The notes under the pieces are model-generated. The model worked only from the letters and a program-made list of their open reading frames with translations. It ran no database searches and had not been told where the DNA came from. Positions 36,132 to 45,496 of a DNA stretch of 59,028 nt are shown here, piece by piece. Within the stretch, counting starts at the first letter, position 1, and the number at the start of each line of letters is the position of its first letter. The translations under genes and the position numbers were made by a program. The stretch comes from Paraburkholderia fynbosensis (GTDB lineage Bacteria; Pseudomonadota; Gammaproteobacteria; Burkholderiales; Burkholderiaceae), in the NCBI RefSeq assembly GCF_902859935.1, contig NZ_CADIKI010000034.1, forward strand, positions 1 to 59,028. Direction: 5' to 3'.

Positions 36132-37502
36132 ATGAAAAAAGTTGCCTCACGCCTGGCCGACTGCGCGTGCATTGCGTTCGCTGCCGCCATCGCCTCTCAC
36201 ATTGGGCCCGCCCGCAACGGAGAAAGCAGCCCTCTTCGGTTGTTGTTCATCATCGTGATTCTGATGGCGTCAACCGCATTGATGCCGGCTGTTCGTGTTC
36301 ACGCCGTCTCGCCGATGCGTTCAATCCATCGCTTCTGCACGCGAGTGTTGCCGGCATGGCTGGCCGTGCAATTCGCAGGACTCCTGCTTCTGCTTTTCAT
36401 TCACCGGCTCGATGCCGCGCTGCTCGCCTGGATTGCATGGTGGACATGTATTGGGATCGTACTGCTCGCCGCGTGGCGCTTCACCGCACACGCGACGCGC
36501 TCATCGGTTCGGCCGGCCGGGTTGCGCGCGCGCAATATCGTCGTGGTGGGCAACGGCGAATATTTGCGGCAGATCGTGGCGAAAGTCGACTCCGGTCAGT
36601 ACCGGGATTTCCGTGTCGCGGATGTCGTCGAGTTGCACACCGCCGATGCGGTCGCGGGCGAACACATCAAGAGAAAGCTTTCTCATCTCGCACAGTTAGT
36701 GGAATCCGGCGGCATTCGCGAAGTATGGCTCGCGTTACCGTTGTCCGCACATGCAGCGACGGCACATTGCATCGAGACGCTCAAGAGCACGCTGGTGGAA
36801 ATACGGCTGATGCCCGACGTCATGCCGCTGGGACTGTATGCCGGCATTGGATCAATCGACGCACTCAACATCCCGTCAATCAGTCTCTCTCCCTCGGCCC
36901 TTTCCGACGAGGCAATGACCGGCAAGGAGATCTTCGATAGGGCTTTCGCGCTGGTCGCGCTGATCGCGCTCTCACCGCTTTTCGTCGCGATCGCGATCGC
37001 AATCAGGCTCTCGTCGCCCGGTCCGGTGTTTTTCAGGCAACGCCGCAAGGGACTGAATGGGCTGCCGTTCTCAATCTACAAATTCCGCTCGATGCGGGTT
37101 CATACGCAGGAGCGCGGTGTTCTCCATCAGGCGACCCGCAACGACAGTCGAATCACGAAAGTGGGGCGCTTCCTGCGCCGCACCAGCCTCGACGAGATTC
37201 CGCAGTTCATCAATGTTCTGCGGGGAGAAATGTCGATTGTCGGTCCTCGTCCCCACGCGCTCGAACACGACGACCTTTACGGACCGCTGATCCGGGGCTA
37301 CCTCGACCGCTATCGAATCAAACCAGGCATCACCGGCTGGGCGCAGATCAACGGCTATCGAGGCGAAACGGACGGTTTGGAAAAGATGGCGGGACGCGTC
37401 GAGTACGACCTGTACTACCTGCGTCACCGATCGTTCTCGATGGATATCAAGATCGTCTTGCGTACCGTCATTAGTGGATTCATCAGCAATCAGGCTTACT
37501 AA
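36132..37502 (+). CDS. Undecaprenyl-phosphate glycosyl-1-phosphate transferase (initiating enzyme)
   Basis: This 456-residue protein from the ATG at 36132, preceded by GGAGAT, has several N-terminal membrane segments, a CoA-binding-like middle (NIVVVGNGEYLRQIV) and the C-terminal bacterial sugar transferase domain. Hallmarks are a membrane helix before SSPGPVFFRQRRKGLNGLPF, YKFRSM, then RTSLDEIPQFINVLRGEMS and VGPRPHA. It transfers a sugar phosphate from a UDP-sugar to undecaprenyl phosphate, the first step of repeat-unit assembly at the inner membrane. It is the first structural gene of the exopolysaccharide operon. The sugar (glucose or galactose in WcaJ/WbaP-like enzymes) cannot be told from sequence. 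Confidence 0.92.
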   Translation: MKKVASRLADCACIAFAAAIASHIGPARNGESSPLRLLFIIVILMASTALMPAVRVHAVSPMRSIHRFCTRVLPAWLAVQFAGLLLLLFIHRLDAALLAWIAWWTCIGIVLLAAWRFTAHATRSSVRPAGLRARNIVVVGNGEYLRQIVAKVDSGQYRDFRVADVVELHTADAVAGEHIKRKLSHLAQLVESGGIREVWLALPLSAHAATAHCIETLKSTLVEIRLMPDVMPLGLYAGIGSIDALNIPSISLSPSALSDEAMTGKEIFDRAFALVALIALSPLFVAIAIAIRLSSPGPVFFRQRRKGLNGLPFSIYKFRSMRVHTQERGVLHQATRNDSRITKVGRFLRRTSLDEIPQFINVLRGEMSIVGPRPHALEHDDLYGPLIRGYLDRYRIKPGITGWAQINGYRGETDGLEKMAGRVEYDLYYLRHRSFSMDIKIVLRTVISGFISNQAY

Positions 37503-37562
37503 TCATTAAGTGGAGCAGCGGACCGCGAGAGGGAGGTCTGTGCGCCCTACAAAGGAATTGAA

Positions 37563-38738
37563 GTGAAGCAATTGAAATCCAGGTGCTACGTGCTACCACG
37601 CAGCGGTATCAAGGTCTTTTCGATGAGTCGACTGGCGGGCGTCGCGGCACTGCAACTCGCCTTGGCCGCCTGCTCGATTGCGCCCGGCATGAAGATGCAG
37701 CAATCCGCCACGTTGCCGGTGTCCGGTGCCGCGGGGCAAGCGCAGACCGAGAAGCTGCCCGTGCCAACGACCGAAATCACGTTGTCGTCGATCGACCAGA
37801 TCAGTAGCGAGACCGAACACCGCAGCGACGCCAGTATCAGTGCCCTGCTCGCGCATGCTCAGGCTTATACGGTCGGCCCGGGCGACGTACTTCAGATCAC
37901 CGTCTGGGACCATCCGGAACTCGCGGCGGCCCTGGGTGCGCAGCCGCCCGCCAACGCCCGTACCTATGACCCGCCGCCGGGATTCGTCATCGACGAGAAA
38001 GGATATCTGCGATTTCCGTACGTTGGGAGTTTGCGCGTCGAGGGCATGACGATCGACGAGGTCCAGCAGAGGCTAACAGAGCAACTAGGTAAGTCGTTTC
38101 ACAACCCGCAGGTGACGGCACGCATTGCGTCGTTCCGTGCGAAACAGGTGTACGTCGACGGCGAAGTTCGCACCCCCGGTGCGCAAGCTATCAACGATGT
38201 TCCGACTACCCTGTACGACGCCATCAGTCACGCTGGCGGGTTCAGCTCGGCGGCAGATCAGAGCCGTATTACGTTGACTCGCAACGGTCAATCGTACGAC
38301 ATCAACTTCACGAAGATGCTGCAGCGTGGCTTGAATCCTTCGAAGATCATGCTGCGTCCCGGCGACCTGGTTCGTGTCGCCGCCAGGGAAGAAAACGGCG
38401 TGTTCGTCCTCGGTGAAGTAGGCAAGCCGCTCACCGCGTTGCCGCAGCGCAGTGGTCAACTGACTTTGAGCGACGCGATCTCGCAGGCCGGCAGCATCAA
38501 TTCGACGACTGCCGATGCCGCCCAACTCTACGTTATTCGCGGAGTCGGTAAGGGCGCTCACGTGTACCACCTCGATGCTGCGTCGCCGGTATCGATGGTC
38601 CTCGCCAACCGGTTCGAGCTGCAACCCAAGGACATCGTCTATGTCGATGGAAACGGTCTGGTCCGCTTCAGCCGCGTGCTGAATCTTCTGCTGCCGGGCA
38701 TCACTGCGGGTCTTTACGCCGGGTTGGTGACGAAATGA
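37563..38738 (+). CDS. Polysaccharide export outer-membrane lipoprotein (Wza type)
   Basis: A 391-residue protein with a signal peptide and lipobox LAAC. The Poly_export domain is AYTVGPGDVLQITVWDHPEL with EKGYLRFPYVGSLRVEGMTI. Two SLBB repeats follow (VYVDGEVRTPGAQAINDVPT and VFVLGEVGKPLTALPQRSGQ). It forms the outer-membrane channel for the polymer together with the Wzc-type kinase. The GTG at 37563 has AAGGAAT upstream; an ATG at 37623 is an alternative and still keeps the signal. Confidence 0.93.
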   Translation: MKQLKSRCYVLPRSGIKVFSMSRLAGVAALQLALAACSIAPGMKMQQSATLPVSGAAGQAQTEKLPVPTTEITLSSIDQISSETEHRSDASISALLAHAQAYTVGPGDVLQITVWDHPELAAALGAQPPANARTYDPPPGFVIDEKGYLRFPYVGSLRVEGMTIDEVQQRLTEQLGKSFHNPQVTARIASFRAKQVYVDGEVRTPGAQAINDVPTTLYDAISHAGGFSSAADQSRITLTRNGQSYDINFTKMLQRGLNPSKIMLRPGDLVRVAAREENGVFVLGEVGKPLTALPQRSGQLTLSDAISQAGSINSTTADAAQLYVIRGVGKGAHVYHLDAASPVSMVLANRFELQPKDIVYVDGNGLVRFSRVLNLLLPGITAGLYAGLVTK

Positions 38739-38787
38739 TCACGAAGAACTGCTCTGCCTCGTGCGTGCACATGACAGCGAGGCCATC

Positions 38788-40470
38788 ATGAAACGCCGTT
38801 CGGTCATGGGTCTCTCCGCCGGCGTGGCCATGCTGGGCGCAACCGCCGTTTCGCGGGGATGGGGTGAGTCCACCGTCGACCGGTCGCAGAACGGATTTCT
38901 GTGGCTCAGTGACTTCGCCGCCAAGGGCACGGGCACGAGCGACGACACCGGCACGTTCCAGCGAGCGATCGACTACGTGCGCGATATCGCTCTGCGTACG
39001 CGCGACACGTCCTGCTTACCGTCCTTGCTGATTCCTGCCGGCCGCTATGTGCTCACCAGGACGATCGACACCGCCCCGTGGATCAAGTTGTGTTCGGCGG
39101 GTGGCGTGCTGCTCGACTTTTCGCAATTGCCCGCGGGCTGGAACGGTTTAACCTGCCGGAACGAAACGACACTTCCTGCGACCTCGTTGCGGTTTCCGGG
39201 CGACCGTTCACCGTTCCTCGACGGGACCGGCGGCACGATTTCGATCCTAGGCCCCGGCAGGGAAAAGGCCGAAGGATGGGCAATCGTGATGGGCAACCGC
39301 CAAGCCGGATTCTCCGGCGCCGTACGCGATGCCAGTGGTCACAATGTCGTCGTGACGGGCTGGCGTGGCGCGCTCAGGATCGATCCGATCAATACGTATC
39401 TGACGGCATGGTTTTCGTCGCGATTCGAACAGAACCGCGAAAACAGCATTTACGTTGCGCCCGGCGGTGCAGGCAGAAGCGTGAACAGCGGCGAGCGGAT
39501 GAGCTTTGTCGATTGCACGTTCGCCGGGTCCGAGCGCGCGCTCGAAATCGACTCCGACAGCATGGATTTCGTCTTCGACGCGTGCTCGTTCGATTTCAAC
39601 GGCGACGTCGTGCATTTCGGCCGTGAAGCGCGTTACGGCACGGTGGCCCTGAGCCATTGCCATATCGAAGGAATCGACGGGCTACTGGTCAACGCAACAG
39701 CCTGCGGTGACCGTCTTCGCACCGTGCTGCGCGACTCGATCGTTTTACCGAGGCACTGGAAACGAAAAGACCTCGTCAATGCACCGCGTCAACTGATTGC
39801 GGGTGGGGCGAAGTTCTCCGCATCAGGCGTCGAATGGCGTTTTGAGGCACCGCAACGGGGAACATTGACAACGTTGATCGGCGACGAAGTGCCCGTCGAA
39901 TCGTTGCACAACATGAGCTTCCAGAAAGTTCGGGCGTTGCCGTGGCGGGGCCATGTGGTCAATCCCGACAGCGTTTTCGCGCTCGACAGCGCGGGCACAC
40001 CTGTCGGCAAACTCACGCACTGGAGCGCATCATCCGCCGCACCTGCCGCACCTGCCGCACCTGCCGCACCTGCCGCACCTGCCGGCGAGATTGTCGCCAT
40101 GAATGCGGTTGTGGGGAACGGCGTAGCAGCCAGATCGCCCCAGGCATTGCGGTTGATGTTGGCGGATCGGAGCGACGTGCCCTTCTCCCTCAGCACCCGA
40201 ACACCTTTCCCGGTGCGCCCGGGCGAAACCGTCATGGCCGCCTGTAGTGCCGTCACGACGGGCACGATCGGCAGCATGACCTTCTCGTTTCAGTTCTACG
40301 CCGCAGCAGGAGTCCCGCTGAGCCTCAGTGAAGCCCAAAGCGTGACGAACGAACTCCCAGCCGCCCAGGCAACCGTTCCGAGCGGAGCCGCTCAGGCCAT
40401 CCTCAAAGCGACCTTCACCGGTTGGACGGGGAAGCTAGAGATCAACGAACTGGCCGTATGGCGATCGTGA
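38788..40470 (+). CDS. Tat-exported beta-helix protein (pectate-lyase-like fold)
   Basis: This 560-residue protein from the ATG at 38788 (AGCGAGG upstream) starts MKRRSVMGLSAGVAMLG, a twin-arginine-type signal. The opening LSDFAAKGTGTSDDTGTFQR is the typical start of right-handed beta-helix (pectate lyase 3/tailspike-like) proteins. Strand-turn repeats follow to about residue 400. A linker of AAP units (coded by a 9-bp tandem repeat at 40036-40080) leads to a C-terminal jelly-roll-like domain. It may cleave, epimerise or bind the polymer in the periplasm. No catalytic residues could be assigned. It sits between wza and the phosphatase gene. Confidence 0.7.
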   Translation: MKRRSVMGLSAGVAMLGATAVSRGWGESTVDRSQNGFLWLSDFAAKGTGTSDDTGTFQRAIDYVRDIALRTRDTSCLPSLLIPAGRYVLTRTIDTAPWIKLCSAGGVLLDFSQLPAGWNGLTCRNETTLPATSLRFPGDRSPFLDGTGGTISILGPGREKAEGWAIVMGNRQAGFSGAVRDASGHNVVVTGWRGALRIDPINTYLTAWFSSRFEQNRENSIYVAPGGAGRSVNSGERMSFVDCTFAGSERALEIDSDSMDFVFDACSFDFNGDVVHFGREARYGTVALSHCHIEGIDGLLVNATACGDRLRTVLRDSIVLPRHWKRKDLVNAPRQLIAGGAKFSASGVEWRFEAPQRGTLTTLIGDEVPVESLHNMSFQKVRALPWRGHVVNPDSVFALDSAGTPVGKLTHWSASSAAPAAPAAPAAPAAPAGEIVAMNAVVGNGVAARSPQALRLMLADRSDVPFSLSTRTPFPVRPGETVMAACSAVTTGTIGSMTFSFQFYAAAGVPLSLSEAQSVTNELPAAQATVPSGAAQAILKATFTGWTGKLEINELAVWRS

Positions 40471-40535
40471 TAACGCCGGGTGCGCAAGCGCCCGGGCGAA
40501 TCGACGACGTCTCAACACAACGAAAGCAAAACCAG

Positions 40536-41039
40536 ATGATTTCCAACGTTATTACGGTTTGCCACGGAAACCTTTGCCGCAGCCCGATGGCCGCCGCCAT
40601 GCTTCGACAACGCGCCGAAGGTCTACATGTTCGCTCCGCCGGTCTCGCCGCCGTAGTGGGACAGCCGCCCGAAGCCGAGGCCATCGCGGCGATGTCCGAG
40701 ATCGGCATCGACATCCGGACACATCGTGCCACGCAACTGACACGACAACTCGCGGACGACGCGGAGCTGATCCTGACAATGACCTCGGCCCAAACGCGCA
40801 GCCTCGAATCGCTCTATCCGCCGATGCGCGGCCGCATCTTCTCCATTCGCGGTTTCGACGATGTCGATATCGACGATCCCATCGGCTTGCCACTCTCCAG
40901 ATTCCGTCAATGCCGCGACGTCCTGACACGCGGTATCGACTACTGGGTCAGGCGATTGGGAAACCTGAATGATCTTCAAGACCGATCCCACGAGCGCGCG
41001 GTCTCTCGCGAGATCTCTATTGCTGGAGGTGAACAGTGA
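40536..41039 (+). CDS. Low-molecular-weight protein tyrosine phosphatase (Wzb type)
   Basis: A 167-residue protein. The catalytic P-loop is CHGNLCRSP (CX5RS) at residues 9-16 and the general acid is in the later DIDDPIG. It should remove phosphate from the tyrosine tail of the adjacent kinase, the cycle needed for polymer export. The stop overlaps the kinase start (GTGA). The ATG at 40536 starts exactly at the domain; the frame is open further upstream but overlaps the previous gene. Confidence 0.92.
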   Translation: MISNVITVCHGNLCRSPMAAAMLRQRAEGLHVRSAGLAAVVGQPPEAEAIAAMSEIGIDIRTHRATQLTRQLADDAELILTMTSAQTRSLESLYPPMRGRIFSIRGFDDVDIDDPIGLPLSRFRQCRDVLTRGIDYWVRRLGNLNDLQDRSHERAVSREISIAGGEQ

Positions 41040-43300
41040 ACCAGCCGATCATGCCGCATGAAGTCCGCACCACCGAAAAGGAATTCAACCTGGCGGCGAT
41101 GCTCGACACTTTCATGCTCTACCGGCGCATGATGCTGTGGATTTTCGGTACTGTGTCCGTCCTCGGTATCGTCGCGGTACTGCTTTCGGATCCGCAATAT
41201 CAGGTCAACATCATCACGCAGGTCGACGAGGGCTCGGCCGCGACCACCGCGTCGTCACTGCTCGGTCAGGATCTTTCGTCGATGCTCGACGTCAAGTCGT
41301 CCGCCGATACCGAAATGCAGGTGCTCCAGTCCCGGCTGGTCGTCTCGTCGGCAGTGGACAATCTGCGCCTGTTTATCGAAGCTGAACCCGCGCGTTTTCC
41401 GTTTGTCGGCCGCGCTATCGCGCGCTCGAACAAGGGATTATCCCGCCCTGGATTTCTCGGCATGGGCGGCTATACGTGGGGCGACGAGCATGCCACCGTC
41501 GAGCGCTTCGACGTTCCCACCGAGCTCGAAGGCGAACATTACCGCCTGATCGTTCTGAACGGAAAAACGTATCAGCTTTCGGGAAGGGGGCTGGACGGAA
41601 ATGTGATCGGGCGCATCGGCAAGACTGAAACCTTCGTCAGCGAAGAGGGGCCGATCACACTGGAGGTTGACGCGATTCATGCGGCGGCGGGCGCGCGCTT
41701 CAGGCTCACCCGGCAATCGCGTCTGGAGACGATCAATCAGCTGCAGCGCAGTCTTTCCATCAGCGAGCTGGGCAAGGACTCCAATGTCATGCAGGTCAAG
41801 CTGCGCGGCAGCGACCCGGGATTGATCACGGCGGTCCTGAACGACATCGCGCATCACTATGTCGTTCAGAACGAGGACCGCAAGTCGGAGCAGGCTGCGC
41901 GATCCCTCGCGTTCCTGCGCGGTCAGCTTCCCGACTTGCGTCAGAAACTCGATACGGCGGAAAGCGCGTATTCGGTGGTTCGAGCCAAACTGGGTTCGGT
42001 GGATCTCGACGGCGAGGCGCGCGCGGTTCTTCAACAGTCCGCCGATAACGAGACCGCGATCAGCACGCTATTGCAAAAGCGCGCAGACGCGCTGACCCGC
42101 TTCGAGCCGACGAACCCGACAGTAGTCGCGCTCGATCATCAGATCAAGGTGCTTCAGGCGCAATCGGCCGGATACAACCAGCGTATCGACCGTCTGCCGG
42201 AAACTGAGCGCCAGGTGGTCAAGGCGCAGCGCGACGTCAAGATCGCCAACGATCTCTACGTCGGCTTGCTGAACAATATCGAGCAGTTGCAGATCCTAGA
42301 AGTTGGCCGCATCGGGAATGTGCGCGTACTCGATAGCGCCTTGTTGCCCGACCAGCCGATCCGACTGTGGCGTCCGATCTTGTGCGTCGTTGTGATCGTG
42401 CTCGCGGTGTTCGCGGCGGCGGCGGCGGCGTTCGTTCGCGACCTGCTGTTCCGTGGGATCGCCGATCCTCGCGAAATCGAGGAACAGACCGATCTCAGCG
42501 TGTTCTCAGTCGTGCCGATGGCAAGCCGGCGCGGCTTCCCGTGGGCCGGATACTGGCGTCGCAAGCCGCAATCGCGTCGCCCGCTAGCGTTCGTCGATCC
42601 GGCCGATCCCGCCATCGAAAGCTTACGCAGTCTTCGTACGGCATTGCAGTTTTCGCTGTCCGACGCCGGCAACAACATGGTGATGTTCACCGGCTCGGCG
42701 CCCAACATCGGCAAGTCGTTCATCGCGTCGAACCTGGCCGCTGTCCTGGCGCGTGCGGGCAAACGCATCCTGCTGATCGACGGCGATCTTAGACGCAGTG
42801 GACTGAGTCGCGCGAATGGCTGTTTTTCGGCGGTCGGGCTGTCCGACGTAATTGCCGGGACGACCACGCTCGAAGCGGCGATCCGCAAGATCGAACGGTC
42901 CAGCCTCGACTTTCTTCCGAGTGGCTCGATGCCGCCCAACGCGGCCGACCATCTGAGTGGTGCGGGCGTCGCCGGACTCTTCAAGATGCTTTCCGAACGC
43001 TACGACGTAGTGATCGTCGACACCGCACCGCTGCTCGCGGTGCCCGATGCAGCGATTCTCGCGCCGTATTGCAATGGCAACGTCTTCCTGGTGGCGCGCG
43101 CGTCCATCACGAAGCCGGCGGAACTGGAGGAATGCGCGCGACGCTTGCGGCAGGTAGGGGTCGAGGTGAAAGGCGTGGTGCTCAACGGGATCGACCGGCA
43201 CGCGGGACGCTTCCGCTATGGCGCGAGCTATGGCAGCTACCGCTATGCCCGCTCCCGAGGTGAAGAGGCGCGTCCGGTGATCAATGAGGTGGTGTCATGA
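41036..43300 (+). CDS. Polysaccharide co-polymerase and BY-type tyrosine autokinase (Wzc type)
   Basis: A 754-residue protein with a GTG start. The N-terminal Wzz domain has a membrane helix at about 33-55, followed by a long periplasmic coiled-coil region with a GNVR-type stretch (LDSALLPDQPIRLWRP) and a second membrane helix near 450. The cytoplasmic kinase has Walker A FTGSAPNIGKS (about 550-560), Walker A' LLIDGDLRRSG and Walker B VIVDTAPLL (about 660). A tyrosine-rich tail follows (RYGASYGSYRYARS, about 723-736). It controls chain length and export with Wza and the phosphatase. The next gene overlaps its stop (ATGA). Confidence 0.94.
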   Translation: MNQPIMPHEVRTTEKEFNLAAMLDTFMLYRRMMLWIFGTVSVLGIVAVLLSDPQYQVNIITQVDEGSAATTASSLLGQDLSSMLDVKSSADTEMQVLQSRLVVSSAVDNLRLFIEAEPARFPFVGRAIARSNKGLSRPGFLGMGGYTWGDEHATVERFDVPTELEGEHYRLIVLNGKTYQLSGRGLDGNVIGRIGKTETFVSEEGPITLEVDAIHAAAGARFRLTRQSRLETINQLQRSLSISELGKDSNVMQVKLRGSDPGLITAVLNDIAHHYVVQNEDRKSEQAARSLAFLRGQLPDLRQKLDTAESAYSVVRAKLGSVDLDGEARAVLQQSADNETAISTLLQKRADALTRFEPTNPTVVALDHQIKVLQAQSAGYNQRIDRLPETERQVVKAQRDVKIANDLYVGLLNNIEQLQILEVGRIGNVRVLDSALLPDQPIRLWRPILCVVVIVLAVFAAAAAAFVRDLLFRGIADPREIEEQTDLSVFSVVPMASRRGFPWAGYWRRKPQSRRPLAFVDPADPAIESLRSLRTALQFSLSDAGNNMVMFTGSAPNIGKSFIASNLAAVLARAGKRILLIDGDLRRSGLSRANGCFSAVGLSDVIAGTTTLEAAIRKIERSSLDFLPSGSMPPNAADHLSGAGVAGLFKMLSERYDVVIVDTAPLLAVPDAAILAPYCNGNVFLVARASITKPAELEECARRLRQVGVEVKGVVLNGIDRHAGRFRYGASYGSYRYARSRGEEARPVINEVVS

Positions 43301-45447
43301 CGCAACGACGCCGCGACGCCTGGGCGGCTTCCCTACTGTCGGTCAGTGCGCTGGGATCGGCCGGACTGGCGTTCGCCGTTCAGGCGATGCTCGCGCGATC
43401 GCTTTCCTCGTCTGCGTACGGGCAATTCGCCGCCGCGCTCGCGGTCGTGACGATCATTGCGCCGGCGGTCGGCTTCGGCGTGCCGTCGTTCTGGTTGAAG
43501 GCCTACGGCACCGAGGGCTGGGCCGCTACGCGCTGGATGGAAGTGTCGGTGCGCTTCATCGCCCGCAGCGCGCTCGTCTGCCTCGCTGCCGCGGCGCTCT
43601 GGGCATGGCTCGGCACCGCAGACACCCACACGGGACAACTGCTCCTGTCGATGCTTCCGGTGGTGCTCACGCAAGGCGTCATCGAAATGGCCTCGGCGAA
43701 GCTCCAGCTGGAAGAGAAATTCGGCCGCGTGGCGATGTGGCAGGCGCTGCAACACGCCGGGCGTCTCATGTTGGTGCTGCTGTGCTGGCGGCTCGGGTCG
43801 AACAGCGAATCGATAGCGCTCGGCTTTGGCTGCATTGGCGCAATCGTGACGCTCGGCGCGTGGCGCTCGGTCATCGTACTGCGACTCGGCGCGGCGGAGC
43901 TGGTCGGACACGGGCCGAAGCCGGTGGCGGCATCGGGCGTGGATTTACCGACACCGTCGAGCGCCGAACTATGGCGGAACGTCATGCCCTTCGGCGTGTC
44001 CAGCCTGCTCTTCTACGCGTATGCGCAAAGTGGACTGGTGATCGTCTCTCATCTCGGCACGTCGCCGGATGTCGGCATCTATAGCGTCGCCGTGACTATT
44101 CTAAGCGCTCTATATCTGTTGCCCACCGTGCTGTTTCAGAAACTTCTGATGCCGCGTCTGCATCGCTGGGCCGCGTCGGGTGACGAACGTCTCGAACGGA
44201 TGTATCGGGGCGGCAACAAATGGATGTTCGGCACCGGTGTCGTCCTCGCCGGCATGGCCATATTGCTCGCGCCGGTGCTGGTTCCGCTGGTGTTCGGCCG
44301 GCAATACGGACAATCGGTGAATGTCGTCATGCTGATGGCGCTGAGCACGCCGTTCCGGTTCCTGACGGTGAGCGCGTCCTCCGTCATGACGACCCGCAAT
44401 CTGATTCGCGTGCGTAACTGCTGCGCGACGATCGCGCTGCTATTCAGCGTGGTAGCGACGGTTATTGGTGTGTCGGTCGCAGGAATCATGGGCGCCGCGG
44501 TCGCGTCCGTCTCGGGCGAGATCGTGTGGGCAGTGCTGTCCGTGCTGTGCGCGCGCCATTTCCTGGCCGCTACGCGGCGCAAGCCAGAATCGGCCGCCGG
44601 CAATCAGCCATTCTCCCAAGACACGCCGCTTCTGCGAAGCCGGCCGATTCCGGTGAGCGTCATCATTCCGTGCTTCAACTGTCGCGACACGGTCGGGCGA
44701 GCCGTTCAGTCCGTCTTCCAGCAAACGACCCGTCCACAGGAATTGATTCTGGTCGACGACTGCAGCACCGACGGCACGCGTGAGCTTCTCGGCGAACTGG
44801 CAAATCAGTATCCCGCCAACTGGATCCGCGTCATTCTGCAGCCTCGCAATGCCGGTCCGGGCGCTGCCCGCAATGCGGCGTGGGCGGCGGCAACGATGCC
44901 CTACATCGCGTTTCTTGACTCGGACGACAGCTGGCATCCGGCGAAGATGGCGATCCAGTACGGATGGATGCAAGCCCATCCGGAGGCGACCATCACCGGT
45001 CATCCCGTCGCGCAACTCGACCCCGGCGAACGGGCCGACGGCCAGCCGTGGCCGGAGGTTTGCGCGCCGCGCCCGATGTCGCGTCGGCGGATCCTTTTCT
45101 CCAACCGCTTCACGCCCTCCAGCATCCTGATGCGCACGGATGTCGGCGCCCGTTTCGACGAAGCCAAGCGGTATGCCGAAGACTATTTCATGTTGCTCGA
45201 AGTAGTGCTGGTGGATGGCGGCCAGGCTTATCTGCTTCCTTCTCCGCTCTCGTATGTCTACAAGGCCCAGTTTGGCGCGGAAACCGGCCTGAGCGCACAA
45301 CTCTGGAAAATCCAGAAAGGCGAACAGGACAACTACCTTGGCTTCCGCCAACGTGGCGTGATCAGTCCTGTCGAGTGGTTGTGCTTTTCGCTGTTGAGCG
45401 CGGCCAAGTATTTCCGGCGCTGCCTGCTGTCGCGGAGATTCACGTGA
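43297..45447 (+). CDS. Wzx-type flippase fused to a GT2 glycosyltransferase
   Basis: This is a 716-residue protein. Residues 1 to about 430 form a polytopic MATE/Wzx-like flippase with 12 or more hydrophobic segments, starting ASLLSVSALGSAGLAFAVQA. After a short linker, residues about 450-716 form a GT-A glycosyltransferase of family 2. It shows VSVIIPCFNCRDTVGRAVQS, LVDDCSTDGTRE, NAGPGAARNAAW and the metal-binding DSDD near 541. There is no stop or frame change between the parts, so this is one polypeptide. It would couple addition of a sugar to export of the lipid-linked unit. Relatives normally have two separate genes. It overlaps the kinase stop. Confidence 0.88.
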   Translation: MTQRRRDAWAASLLSVSALGSAGLAFAVQAMLARSLSSSAYGQFAAALAVVTIIAPAVGFGVPSFWLKAYGTEGWAATRWMEVSVRFIARSALVCLAAAALWAWLGTADTHTGQLLLSMLPVVLTQGVIEMASAKLQLEEKFGRVAMWQALQHAGRLMLVLLCWRLGSNSESIALGFGCIGAIVTLGAWRSVIVLRLGAAELVGHGPKPVAASGVDLPTPSSAELWRNVMPFGVSSLLFYAYAQSGLVIVSHLGTSPDVGIYSVAVTILSALYLLPTVLFQKLLMPRLHRWAASGDERLERMYRGGNKWMFGTGVVLAGMAILLAPVLVPLVFGRQYGQSVNVVMLMALSTPFRFLTVSASSVMTTRNLIRVRNCCATIALLFSVVATVIGVSVAGIMGAAVASVSGEIVWAVLSVLCARHFLAATRRKPESAAGNQPFSQDTPLLRSRPIPVSVIIPCFNCRDTVGRAVQSVFQQTTRPQELILVDDCSTDGTRELLGELANQYPANWIRVILQPRNAGPGAARNAAWAAATMPYIAFLDSDDSWHPAKMAIQYGWMQAHPEATITGHPVAQLDPGERADGQPWPEVCAPRPMSRRRILFSNRFTPSSILMRTDVGARFDEAKRYAEDYFMLLEVVLVDGGQAYLLPSPLSYVYKAQFGAETGLSAQLWKIQKGEQDNYLGFRQRGVISPVEWLCFSLLSAAKYFRRCLLSRRFT

Positions 45448-45496
45448 ATCAGACGCACTCCGCTAATCAGCAGCATCACCCGGCCAGGCATGTGCA

